A DNA stretch of 14,294 nt from an uncultured Bacilli bacterium (lineage in GTDB: Bacteria; Bacillota_I; Bacilli_A; RF39; UBA660). The notes beneath the pieces were generated by a model that was not told the origin of the DNA, ran no database searches, and saw only the letters and a program-made list of their open reading frames with translations. Below are positions 6,762 through 13,055 of this stretch, piece after piece; position 1 is the first letter of the stretch; each line of letters opens with the position of its first letter. Both the position numbers and the translations under genes were made by a program. Location of the stretch: assembly GCA_934130265.1 (NCBI GenBank), contig CAKOYC010000013.1, positions 1 through 14,294 on the forward strand, given 5' to 3'.

Positions 6762-7174
6762 TTTGGTTGAAACATGAATAATATGTTAGAAGCGGATAAT
6801 CCATATAACATAATTTTCATATAGGCTATGAAGGTATTAAAATAGTTGAAATCTACTCCATATCCATATTTTTCATTAAGTACCATATTCTTATCAGCAA
6901 AAGCTCTATAGCCAACTACTATTATGGTAGCAAAAACTATGCACGATGTTAAATTGTAAAATATATTATCATTTACTCCATCTTGTTTAAAGATAAGATT
7001 GATAACAAATAATAAGAATAGTACTAGAAAAGGAATAAATTCAGGAATTACTGAGCTAAAGCTTTTATTAAGTCTTGCATTCATTCTTACTATAATAAAT
7101 AGTGTTATAGCGAAAGCTCCCAATAGTAATATATATTTTAAAATAGCAAACATTATATTTAATATCTTCTTCAT
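6746..7174 (-). CDS. Uncharacterised four-helix membrane protein in the SipW/TasA-like operon
   Basis: I do not recognise this family. The 142 residues are mostly hydrophobic, with four likely membrane helices at about 8-30, 44-63, 73-91 and 112-135, a lysine-containing N-terminus (MKKILN) and a charged, probably cytoplasmic C-terminus (QPKEKSK). A loop with a tyrosine/glycine-rich stretch (EKYGYGVDFNYF) lies at about 101-112. No catalytic motif is visible. It is the last gene of the operon: the start is 1 nt after the upstream stop codon, and its ribosome binding site GGAGG encodes the two C-terminal glycines of the upstream protein. Context suggests a membrane component for export, anchoring or assembly of the TasA-like subunits; this is inference. 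Confidence 0.84.
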   Translation of the reverse strand: MKKILNIMFAILKYILLLGAFAITLFIIVRMNARLNKSFSSVIPEFIPFLVLFLLFVINLIFKQDGVNDNIFYNLTSCIVFATIIVVGYRAFADKNMVLNEKYGYGVDFNYFNTFIAYMKIMLYGLSASNILFMFQPKEKSK

Positions 7175-7175
7175 G

Positions 7176-7865
7176 TTAGCCTCCTACTACTTCACTTTTA
7201 TACCATTCTGATATCTCTACTAGAAAGTCTAAAGTATTTTGATAATTTTTATTAATAGCACTATAACTATCTTTTGCTAAGAAAAATATACTAGATTTAC
7301 TTATATCATTGGTAAAGTAATAATTATCAGCATTTTCTAAGCTTGATGTGATATATCCATTATTTGATAATAACTGGTTAATATTAGTTTTAAGAAATGG
7401 TCTTATTGTTGATAAACTAGTAATGGAATAAGAACTACTCTCATCTGCTAGACTACTTAATTGTAAAACTACACAATCATTTAATATAGTATTTTGATAA
7501 AACTTACCTAGTTTATAAACATCTTTTATCTCTATATTTTCTTTATCTGTTAAATTTTTATACTCTTCACTTTCGAAGCTTTTTACACAACTATTTAGCT
7601 TGATTTGGATACTATTCATATCATAGATATTATTTCTACCATTATAAGTATTTTGTTGATATAAACTGATATTGTCTTTTATTTTTGTTAATTTTTCTTC
7701 CGTTTTTTGTTTGTAGTTTTCCATTTCTTCTTTTACATTTATTGTTTCATTTATTTCTTTATAATGATAAAAGTTAATAAATAATAGGAAAAATGAAAAT
7801 CCGAAAACTATACCTACTACTGCATAAGCGAATACATTTATATATTCTAATAATATTTTTTTCAT
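7176..7865 (-). CDS. Uncharacterised single-pass membrane protein with a coiled-coil stalk
   Basis: I do not recognise this family. The 229 residues start with one membrane helix at about 11-33 (AYAVVGIVFGFSFFLLFINF), followed by a lysine/glutamate-rich predicted coiled coil (about 37-68) and a mainly polar domain of about 150 residues. Two cysteines, C93 and C131, could form a disulfide if the domain lies outside the cell. The polar region is rich in Ser, Asn and Tyr. No signal-peptidase cleavage site is apparent, so it is probably anchored. Its ATG overlaps the stop of the preceding gene by 1 nt (TAATG) and follows AAGGAG. Together with its two membrane-protein neighbours it may form a complex serving the TasA-like proteins; the function is unknown. 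Confidence 0.86.
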   Translation of the reverse strand: MKKILLEYINVFAYAVVGIVFGFSFFLLFINFYHYKEINETINVKEEMENYKQKTEEKLTKIKDNISLYQQNTYNGRNNIYDMNSIQIKLNSCVKSFESEEYKNLTDKENIEIKDVYKLGKFYQNTILNDCVVLQLSSLADESSSYSITSLSTIRPFLKTNINQLLSNNGYITSSLENADNYYFTNDISKSSIFFLAKDSYSAINKNYQNTLDFLVEISEWYKSEVVGG

Positions 7866-8383
7866 TAATTATTCTCCTTAACATTAACATTTACTGTATA
7901 TGCATATTTTTTATTTTGCCAATCACTATCTTTTGCTGTATTTGCTATGTAAACTTTTAATTCATATTTATTAGTTTGATTTGGCATTACATATCTTTCA
8001 TCTAATACATTATTTTTTAATTTTCCAAGATTACCTTCTTTGATTATTTTTTCATTGAGTATTAGTTGATAATCTAATTGATTTTTAGAAAGTGTTTGAT
8101 TGGTATTATCATTCATCTCTTGATATACGATTTCATAGTGACTTTTAAAATCATTTACATTTTTAACACTAAATTCATAGTTTGGGACTATACTAGCTTC
8201 CTCTTTTGTCATAGGAAACAAATTTTCATTTAAAGTAGCTTCATCACTCTGCTTTTGAACTTGTAAAGTATTAACTGTACCCAGATCTCCATAGTAGAAC
8301 ACTTTATACCAAAGAAATGCTGTACATACTACAAAAGCAAATAACAAAACGCCACTAAACATTAAAAATATTTTTTTCTTCAT
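7865..8383 (-). CDS. Membrane-tethered protein related to the TasA-like subunits
   Basis: The 172-residue protein has a basic N-terminus (MKKK), a hydrophobic helix at about 5-25 and an extracytoplasmic beta-rich domain. By eye it looks like a divergent relative of the four secreted subunits encoded upstream. The segment AFLWYKVFYYGDLGTVNTL (22-40) resembles their AAFTYSQAGTKVNTI after the hydrophobic core. The C-terminal YELKVYIAN (140-148), then KYAYTVNVNV, mirrors their YRLRMWVAD, then KYILKVNVYG. The clean SFA-AF cleavage context of the subunits is replaced by CTAFLWY, so the helix may stay as an anchor. Its start overlaps the peptidase stop by 1 nt. A role as anchor, cap or initiator of a fibre, comparable in logic to TapA, is a hypothesis. 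Confidence 0.85.
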   Translation of the reverse strand: MKKKIFLMFSGVLLFAFVVCTAFLWYKVFYYGDLGTVNTLQVQKQSDEATLNENLFPMTKEEASIVPNYEFSVKNVNDFKSHYEIVYQEMNDNTNQTLSKNQLDYQLILNEKIIKEGNLGKLKNNVLDERYVMPNQTNKYELKVYIANTAKDSDWQNKKYAYTVNVNVKENN

Positions 8384-9096
8384 TATCTATAACGAGTCCT
8401 TTCTTTTGATGAGTCTATCTTTTTTCTTGTATTTTTCTTAATAGCCGTATTGGAAATTGATTTAGATTTGCTCTTCATCTTTGAATCATTTTTTATAGTT
8501 TTTATTATTTTAATGATATCTAATCCTATAATTATGACTGTAGGTATTATTATTAAACATACCCATCCTAGAACACTACTTAATATGTACTGAATATAAC
8601 CTAATTTTGGTATACGAATTAAAACTTTTCCGTAAATACTGCTAAATGGTTGTCTAGTAGCATCTTCTGTATTGTTTGCATCCCCTTTAGTAGTAAATAA
8701 GTATTTACCATCACTGGTTTTTTCTATTTTTCTTACTCTATGTGTAACCGTTACTCCAGAACTTCGATAATCAGTAGAGTTAAATGTTATTACATCTCCA
8801 ACTTTTATTTTAGAAGGATCACTAACCCTTGTAGTGACTATAACATCAAGAACATTTATGTTTGGTACCATACTTGGACTAACTATTGTATAAGCTGATA
8901 CTAACGCTGGTTTTTGTACTCCTTTTTTTAAGTTATTGCTCTGATCTATAAAGTTAACAAGAATTATTATAAAAACAATAATCATTATCAGTACAACTGA
9001 ATACATAACAACTGTAAAGAAGTAATGAACTATTCTTTTTATCTTTTCTAATAAAGAAAGTTCAGAAAAAGCTATCATAGATTTAGAATCATTCAA
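8383..9096 (-). CDS. sipW: SipW-type signal peptidase I (Ser/His, ER-type)
   Basis: Family S26B peptidases use a Ser-His pair in place of the bacterial Ser-Lys pair; in Bacillus, SipW specifically matures TasA and TapA. Numbered from the TTG start (237 residues), the protein has a membrane helix at about 27-50, the nucleophile in SPSM (S75), THRV with H119 and GDANN with D139, then a second helix at about 171-195. No lysine sits where SipS-like enzymes have it. A very basic cytoplasmic tail of about 40 residues (many Lys, Arg and Ser) follows. The TTG at 9096 is preferred because GGTGAT lies 4 nt upstream; a GTG at 9120 would add 8 residues but has no ribosome binding site. Four TasA-like genes lie directly upstream, the expected substrates. 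It overlaps the next gene by 1 nt. Confidence 0.9.
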   Translation of the reverse strand: MNDSKSMIAFSELSLLEKIKRIVHYFFTVVMYSVVLIMIIVFIIILVNFIDQSNNLKKGVQKPALVSAYTIVSPSMVPNINVLDVIVTTRVSDPSKIKVGDVITFNSTDYRSSGVTVTHRVRKIEKTSDGKYLFTTKGDANNTEDATRQPFSSIYGKVLIRIPKLGYIQYILSSVLGWVCLIIIPTVIIIGLDIIKIIKTIKNDSKMKSKSKSISNTAIKKNTRKKIDSSKERTRYR

Positions 9097-9099
9097 TTT

Positions 9100-9107
9100 A
9101 ATCACCC
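9100..9107 (-). promoter_or_regulatory. Ribosome binding site deciding the sipW TTG start
   Basis: GGGTGATT on the minus strand can pair with the ATCACC part of the 16S rRNA 3' end. It lies 4 nt before TTG (9096), close to the 3-nt spacing of the same motif before divIC and yabG. Confidence 0.55.
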
Positions 9108-9162
9108 GCTTATTATTCACTATTATTAATATATCACAGTTTAGACTTTTTTAAAAGAAAAG

Positions 9163-9780
9163 TTATTTGTTAGCTTTTACAGTCGCATGAATAGCTACTT
9201 GTACTGTAAATGTTCTTGAAGTATTATCTACTTTTGCATCGTCTGCTAACCACATTCTCAATCGATAATTGTCAGTCTTTGTTTTATTAACTGTTTCTTT
9301 ATAAAGAATCATACTACCTTCTTCACTCCCTATATCTGATTCTGATGATAATGGTTTAAATTTAGTAGGTTTCATTACCTCAGTATATGTTCCTCCTGCT
9401 TTCTTTTCTAAATAAAGTTTTACATCGTTATCATCTAATGTTGAACTTGCTATCTTTAATGCTGATATTTCGTATGTTATATTAGCATAGCCTGAAAGTG
9501 TAGATATTACACTAAAGTCAAAATATTCACCAGTTTTAGATAATGTTTTTCCAGTTACATCTGTTGTAGGCATTGCATTGGTAATAGTTATACCATTATT
9601 ATCTTCTGTATAATCCAATGAAATATTTCCTGTTGTTATAGTATTTACTTTGTCTCCTTTTTTAGTAACTGTTACTGCTACTGCCGAAATACCAATTACT
9701 AATAGTACAATTAATAGTACTGCTAACAATATAAAATAAAGTTTTCCATTCTTTTCTTCTTTTAATTTATTCTCATCCAT
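9163..9780 (-). CDS. Divergent TasA/camelysin-like protein with SipW-type signal region (paralog 1)
   Basis: The 205-residue protein starts at the ATG at 9780, which follows AGGAGAGG; an upstream in-frame ATG would add 11 residues without a good ribosome binding site. A hydrophilic N-region of about 16 residues precedes a hydrophobic helix (about 16-35), then KKGDKVNTITTGNISLDYTE, which aligns with the other three paralogs. Shared blocks include NGITITNAMPTTD, YFDFSV and the C-terminal YRLRMWLADD. It differs from them in a longer N-terminus and in having SAVAVTVTKKG where they have SFAAFSYSQTG, so the cleavage site is altered. It has its own promoter, no clear terminator, and lies 66 nt before sipW, so it is probably cotranscribed with the peptidase. 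It may be a minor or anchoring subunit; this is inference. Confidence 0.87.
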   Translation of the reverse strand: MDENKLKEEKNGKLYFILLAVLLIVLLVIGISAVAVTVTKKGDKVNTITTGNISLDYTEDNNGITITNAMPTTDVTGKTLSKTGEYFDFSVISTLSGYANITYEISALKIASSTLDDNDVKLYLEKKAGGTYTEVMKPTKFKPLSSESDIGSEEGSMILYKETVNKTKTDNYRLRMWLADDAKVDNTSRTFTVQVAIHATVKANK

Positions 9781-9803
9781 GATACCTCTCCTATTCTGTC
9801 TAA

Positions 9804-9832
9804 ATTGTAGCATATTTTTATTTTATGGTAAA
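9804..9832 (-). promoter_or_regulatory. Sigma-A promoter candidate for paralog 1 and the sipW operon
   Basis: On the minus strand TTTACC (9832-9827), a 17-nt spacer and TACAAT (9809-9804), with a predicted leader of about 17-20 nt. It lies immediately after the terminator of paralog 2, so the sipW operon appears to start here. Confidence 0.58.
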
Positions 9833-9833
9833 G

Positions 9834-9862
9834 AAAAAAGTGTCAGAGTCTAGACACTTTTT
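9834..9862 (-). terminator. Terminator of paralog 2 (shared hairpin type)
   Basis: AAAGTGTC and GACACTTT (9837-9844 and 9853-9860; up to 10 bp with flanking A/T) around an 8-nt loop, followed on the minus strand by Ts. The same stem follows paralogs 3 and 4. Confidence 0.8.
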
Positions 9863-9870
9863 AGAGCTTA

Positions 9871-10494
9871 CTACTGCGCATTCGCTTTTCCATAAACATT
9901 TACTTTTATAGCATAAGTTCCTGATTTAGATGAGTCAGAGAAATCATCTGCAACCCACATCCTTAAACGATATTTAGTAGTTTGATCAACTGTTGTATTA
10001 GTTGCTGTAACTGTTCCTGTCTTTAAAATTCTTTGTCCAGTAGGCGCACCTGCAGTGTTACTAGATTGTGTAGTAGGTAATTCGGATACTTTTGTGGGTG
10101 TTAATTCAACAGTAGCATCATTATTGCTAGTTAAATATACTTTTATACCAGTATTAGCAAATGTAGTAGTTACTTCTGTAATTGTAATTAAATAGTTAAT
10201 TGTAGTAGTGCCACTACCTTGTATATTAGCATTTACTGTAAAATCAAATGTATTACCAGAACCTGTCAAGGCTTTTCCAGTAGCATCAGTCATTGGTAAA
10301 GCATCATTTAACGTAATACCGTTAGTTGCTTCAGTATAATTCATCGTAATTTTACCAATTGTAATAGTATTTACTTTTGTACCTGCTTGTGAATAAGTAA
10401 ATGCTGCAAATGAAATACCTATCACTGCTACTATTAGTATTATTACACCTAATATAGAGATAAGTATTTGTTTTGAAGAAATATTATTGTTCAT
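9871..10494 (-). CDS. TasA/camelysin-like secreted fibre-type protein (paralog 2)
   Basis: The 207-residue protein has a SipW-type signal region: MNNNISSKQ, a hydrophobic core and GISFAAFTYSQAGTKVNTI. By analogy with TasA (TWA/AFND) cleavage is expected at A30/A31. The mature part of about 177 residues is rich in Thr and Asn, has no cysteine and shows alternating hydrophobic strands. Blocks shared with paralogs 1, 3 and 4 are NGITLNDALPMTD, GKALTG, NTFDFTV, a GVKVYL-like strand (here GIKVYL), and the C-terminal YRLRMWVADD then AIKVNVYGKANAQ. TasA-family proteins polymerise into extracellular fibres by passing an N-terminal strand to the next subunit; whether this one does so is inference. The start follows GAGGAGG. 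It has its own promoter and terminator. Confidence 0.9.
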   Translation of the reverse strand: MNNNISSKQILISILGVIILIVAVIGISFAAFTYSQAGTKVNTITIGKITMNYTEATNGITLNDALPMTDATGKALTGSGNTFDFTVNANIQGSGTTTINYLITITEVTTTFANTGIKVYLTSNNDATVELTPTKVSELPTTQSSNTAGAPTGQRILKTGTVTATNTTVDQTTKYRLRMWVADDFSDSSKSGTYAIKVNVYGKANAQ

Positions 10495-10516
10495 CTTTTA
10501 GCCTCCTCATAATATA

Positions 10517-10546
10517 AAAATAACATAAATCTACACAAAATAACAA
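10517..10546 (-). promoter_or_regulatory. Promoter candidate for paralog 2
   Basis: On the minus strand TTGTTA (10546-10541), an 18-nt spacer and TATTTT (10522-10517). The match to sigma-A is moderate, but the block aligns with the regions upstream of paralogs 3 and 4, which supports it. Confidence 0.45.
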
Positions 10547-10565
10547 GAACTTTGTCTAGTAAATG

Positions 10566-10592
10566 AAAAAAGTGTCAAAGATTAGACACTTT
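10566..10592 (-). terminator. Terminator of paralog 3 (shared hairpin type)
   Basis: Arms AAAGTGTC (10569-10576) and GACACTTT (10585-10592), 8-nt loop, followed on the minus strand by a T run (bases 10571-10566). It begins 9 nt after the stop codon. Confidence 0.8.
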
Positions 10593-10601
10593 CAAGATTT
10601 G

Positions 10602-11204
10602 CTATTGAGCATTTGCTTTTCCATAAACATTAACTTTTAGAATGTACTTTTGACTTGTAGCAGGAGCTGTATAATCATCTGCAACCCACATTCTTAAGCG
10701 ATATTCTTCAGTTTTTGTAGCAGTATAAGTACCAGTTTTTAAAACATATTGACCAGCTGGTGCTCCTGCTGCATTATTGTCAGCAGTTGTAGTTAAATCA
10801 GTAACTTTAGTTGGTGCAAGAATTTGTGCATCACTTTGATCTGTTAAATATACTTTAACACCACCATCGGCAACTGTACATCCATCACCTTTTACAGCAG
10901 TAATAGCATAGTTGATAGTTGTACTACCACTAATTGTAGCAGTTACTGTGAAATCAAAAGTGTTATTATCTCCACTTAAGGCTTTTCCTGCTGTATCTGT
11001 AATAGGAAGAGCATTAGTTAAGTTAATACCATTTGTTGGCTCAGTATAACTCATTGTAATAGTACCAGTTGTAATAGTATTTGATACTTCACCAGTTTTT
11101 GAATAACTAAATGCAGCGAATGAAATACCTACTACTGCTACTACTAAAATAGCAACTCCTAAAATAGAAACAAGCACTTGCTTTGATGAATTGTTGTTGT
11201 TCAT
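10602..11204 (-). CDS. TasA/camelysin-like secreted fibre-type protein (paralog 3)
   Basis: The 200-residue protein has the same signal region as paralog 4 (MNNNNSSKQ, hydrophobic core, GISFAAFSYSKTGEVSNTI), with predicted cleavage at A30/A31 by the SipW-type peptidase. The mature domain carries NGINLTNALPITD, GKALSG, NTFDFTV, GVKVYL and the C-terminal YRLRMWVADD and KYILKVNVYGKANAQ. It has a single cysteine in a GDGC turn, the only one among the four paralogs, which could allow a disulfide-linked dimer. It is closest to paralog 4 at its N-terminus and to paralog 2 at its last residues. The start follows AAGGAGG with a 10-nt leader. Strongly similar flanking promoter and terminator show that it arose as a duplicated unit. 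Confidence 0.9.
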   Translation of the reverse strand: MNNNNSSKQVLVSILGVAILVVAVVGISFAAFSYSKTGEVSNTITTGTITMSYTEPTNGINLTNALPITDTAGKALSGDNNTFDFTVTATISGSTTINYAITAVKGDGCTVADGGVKVYLTDQSDAQILAPTKVTDLTTTADNNAAGAPAGQYVLKTGTYTATKTEEYRLRMWVADDYTAPATSQKYILKVNVYGKANAQ

Positions 11205-11229
11205 CTTTGTCTAACCTCCTTACAATATA

Positions 11230-11259
11230 AAGATAACACATTTTATAGTAAAATAACAA
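11230..11259 (-). promoter_or_regulatory. Promoter candidate for paralog 3
   Basis: On the minus strand TTGTTA (11259-11254), an 18-nt spacer and TATCTT (11235-11230). It aligns with the equivalent elements of paralogs 2 and 4. Confidence 0.45.
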
Positions 11260-11276
11260 GAGTTTTTGCAATAAAG

Positions 11277-11304
11277 AAAAAAAGTGTCAGAGATTAGACA
11301 CTTT
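11277..11304 (-). terminator. Terminator of paralog 4 (shared hairpin type)
   Basis: Arms AAAGTGTC (11281-11288) and GACACTTT (11297-11304), 8-nt loop, followed on the minus strand by about seven Ts. It begins 10 nt after the stop codon. Confidence 0.8.
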
Positions 11305-11314
11305 AATAGTTAAA

Positions 11315-11959
11315 TTATTGAGCTTTAGCAGCACCATAAACATTAACTTTTAAGATATACTTATGTTGAGTAGCAAATTCTGTAGTGTTTGTGTTTTCAC
11401 CATCAGTATGTTGACCATAATTTGAATCTACCCACATTCTTAAACGATAATTATCTGTTCCTGTTGCAGTATAATTCCCTGTTTTAAGAATATATTGATC
11501 AGCTGGTGCTCCAGCATCATTTCCATCAACAGTTTTATTTAGTTGAGATACTAGCTTAGGTTCAAATACAGCGGTTTCACTTTCTCCACTTGTTGCTGTT
11601 AAGTAAACTTTAACTCCTGTATCTGGTAGATCACTAGTAGCATCTTTTACAGCACTAATTACATAGTTAATGTTAGTAGTACCAGCAATAGTAGCTCCTA
11701 CTGTAAAATCAAAAGTGTTATTATCACCTTTCAATGCTTTTCCTTTTTCATCTGTGATAGGAAGTGCATCTGTTAAATTGATACCATTTGTTGGTTCAGT
11801 ATAAGTCATTGTAATAGTACCAGTTGTAATAGTATTTGATACTTCACCAGTTTGTGAATAACTAAATGCAGCAAATGAAATACCTACTACTGCTACTACT
11901 AAAATGGCAACTCCTAATACAGATAATAGAATCTGCTTTGATGAATTATTATTGTTCAT
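11315..11959 (-). CDS. TasA/camelysin-like secreted fibre-type protein (paralog 4, first of the array)
   Basis: At 214 residues this is the longest of the three similar paralogs. The signal region (MNNNNSSKQ, hydrophobic core, GISFAAFSYSQTGEVSNTI) predicts cleavage at A30/A31. The mature domain shows NGINLTDALPITD, GKALKG, NTFDFTV, GVKVYL and YRLRMWV, followed by a longer Asn/Thr-rich loop (about 184-201) before the final KYILKVNVYGAAKAQ strand. The extra loop accounts for most of the length difference and lies where the paralogs vary most, probably surface-exposed. There is no cysteine. The start follows AAAGGAGG. It is the first unit after tatD, has its own promoter and ends in the shared hairpin. 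Fibre formation is inferred from the family and the nearby peptidase. Confidence 0.9.
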   Translation of the reverse strand: MNNNNSSKQILLSVLGVAILVVAVVGISFAAFSYSQTGEVSNTITTGTITMTYTEPTNGINLTDALPITDEKGKALKGDNNTFDFTVGATIAGTTNINYVISAVKDATSDLPDTGVKVYLTATSGESETAVFEPKLVSQLNKTVDGNDAGAPADQYILKTGNYTATGTDNYRLRMWVDSNYGQHTDGENTNTTEFATQHKYILKVNVYGAAKAQ

Positions 11960-11985
11960 CCTTGTCTAACCTCCTTTACAATACA

Positions 11986-12014
11986 AATATAACATAGGTA
12001 AAATTGGAAAGCAA
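11986..12014 (-). promoter_or_regulatory. Promoter candidate for paralog 4
   Basis: On the minus strand TTGCTT (12014-12009), a 17-nt spacer and TATATT (11991-11986), with a leader of about 20 nt. No terminator is seen after tatD, so readthrough from tatD is also possible. Confidence 0.52.
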
Positions 12015-12030
12015 GAGATTTTTCAACTTT

Positions 12031-12786
12031 TTATTTTAATCTTGTAAACAGTGATTTTGTATTCTCTGTAGTTATTTTTTCTATGCTATTTACATTTTGT
12101 TCTAACTCTTTAGCTAAAAACTCTGCTATTATGGGAATATTCTTAGATGAATTAATTTTACCTCTATATGGAACTGGTGATAAATAAGGACTATCTGTTT
12201 CTAAAACAATATTTTTTAAAGACAACTTCTTTACAGTTTCTTTTAAGTGACAGTTTTTAAAAGTTATTACTCCACCTATTCCTAACAAAAATCCCATATT
12301 TATATACTGACAAGCTGTTTCATAACTACCACTAAAGCAATGGATAATCCCTTTTACATTATGTTTCTTTAAAATGTTAATAGTATCATTAGTAGCATCT
12401 CTTGTATGAATTACTACCGGAAGACTATATTTTTCTGCTAAAGAAAGTTGATATTCAAATAGTTGTTGCTGTTTTTCTTTATTTTCAGATGAATAATGAT
12501 AATCTAGGCCAATTTCACCTATACCAACTATTTTTTCTTGAGTTAATAACTGTTCTAACTTGATTAAATCTTGTTTTTCAATATTATCTGCTTCCTCTGG
12601 ATGATAACCAATAGTTGCATAAACATCAGGATAATTACTAATTATCTCTATAGTTTCATCAAAATCTTCCCTAGTACAACCGGATATGATTATTCTTAAA
12701 ACATTAGCATTTCTATTATCTTCTATAACTTTAGAAATATCTTCATAATCCTTTTTACTTAAATGACAATGTGTATCTATAAACAT
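12031..12786 (-). CDS. tatD: TatD family metal-dependent deoxyribonuclease
   Basis: TatD enzymes are cytoplasmic metal-dependent nucleases (3'-5' exonuclease activity in Escherichia coli) with a TIM-barrel amidohydrolase fold; the Bacillus orthologue at this locus is YabD. The 251 residues are of family length and all metal-site residues are visible: H6 and H8 (DTHCH), E91 (GEIGLDYH), H127 (VVIHTRDA), H149 (IIHCFSG) and D198 (LETDSPYLSP). The start follows AGGAGG with 9-nt spacing. It follows metG and a small membrane-protein gene, as metS-yabD do in Bacillus, and a terminator-like hairpin precedes it. Confidence 0.96.
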   Translation of the reverse strand: MFIDTHCHLSKKDYEDISKVIEDNRNANVLRIIISGCTREDFDETIEIISNYPDVYATIGYHPEEADNIEKQDLIKLEQLLTQEKIVGIGEIGLDYHYSSENKEKQQQLFEYQLSLAEKYSLPVVIHTRDATNDTINILKKHNVKGIIHCFSGSYETACQYINMGFLLGIGGVITFKNCHLKETVKKLSLKNIVLETDSPYLSPVPYRGKINSSKNIPIIAEFLAKELEQNVNSIEKITTENTKSLFTRLK

Positions 12787-12801
12787 CTTTATATTCCTCC
12801 T

Positions 12802-12837
12802 AAAAGAAAATAGTCTACCTATTTAGCAAACTATTTT
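12802..12837 (-). terminator. Terminator-like hairpin after the 61-residue protein gene
   Basis: On the minus strand a 12-bp stem (12837-12826 with 12818-12807, two G-U pairs) and a 7-nt loop are followed by CTTTTA. It overlaps the end of the upstream gene. The T run is interrupted and the tatD ribosome binding site follows at once, so termination may be partial. Confidence 0.55.
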
Positions 12838-13000
12838 TACTTTTTCTCTTATAAATGTATATTCTTACGAAATAAATTGATAGAAATATTGCATAAGATA
12901 TATCCAACATATTACGTTCTGTTATTGCTGTAAAAACAACTCCAAAATAAAGTAATATGAATGCTAAATGACATATTCCTACTCCCGTAGCTTCATCCAT
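12815..13000 (-). CDS. Small membrane protein of unknown function (61 residues)
   Basis: I do not recognise this protein. It has two likely membrane helices, about 10-26 and 33-50, with a short polar turn (TERNMLD) between them and a basic C-terminus (YKRKSKNSLLNR), which suggests both ends lie in or near the cytoplasm. The start at 13000 follows AAAGAGG. Its coding status is supported by the ribosome binding site, the membrane-protein composition, the lack of a competing frame and the hairpin at its end. It lies between metG and tatD, which are usually adjacent, so it is an insertion in a conserved gene pair. Confidence 0.68.
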   Translation of the reverse strand: MDEATGVGICHLAFILLYFGVVFTAITERNMLDISYAIFLSIYFVRIYIYKRKSKNSLLNR

Positions 13001-13037
13001 AAAAGCAACCTCTTTCTATACTTCTTACTACAACCAC

Positions 13038-13055
13038 ATGATACGAATATATCAT
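13038..13055. repeat. Short inverted repeat in the metG / small-gene spacer
   Basis: ATGATA and TATCAT are separated by 6 nt, an 18-bp near-symmetric site. On the minus strand it overlaps a TATATT that could be a -10 box for the 61-residue gene, so it could be an operator. In AT-rich DNA it may equally be chance. Confidence 0.25.

Larger units (their letters stand above)
9834..12014 (-). repeat. Three tandem duplicated expression units (promoter, TasA-like gene, terminator)
   Basis: The units are about 710-730 bp each, judged from the spacing of the hairpins at 9837, 10569 and 11281. Each has a similar upstream block (TTGTTA or TTGCTT, then TATNTT, then AGGAGG), an almost identical gene start (MNNN-SSKQ) and the same hairpin at the end. 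Units 3 and 4 are the most alike, including identical leader bases between ribosome binding site and start (AGGAGGTTAGACAA). The arrangement points to gene amplification by tandem duplication followed by divergence of the mature domains. Confidence 0.75.

Noticed and set aside
6999..7211. Plus-strand open frame of 70 codons
   Set aside because: It is antisense to the four-helix membrane protein; hydrophobic antisense frames are expected in AT-rich membrane-protein genes.
9837..11304. Three identical short hairpins as a possible CRISPR or mobile repeat
   Set aside because: They are about 710-730 bp apart, each directly follows a stop codon and each is followed by a T run on the minus strand, so they are terminators copied with the genes.
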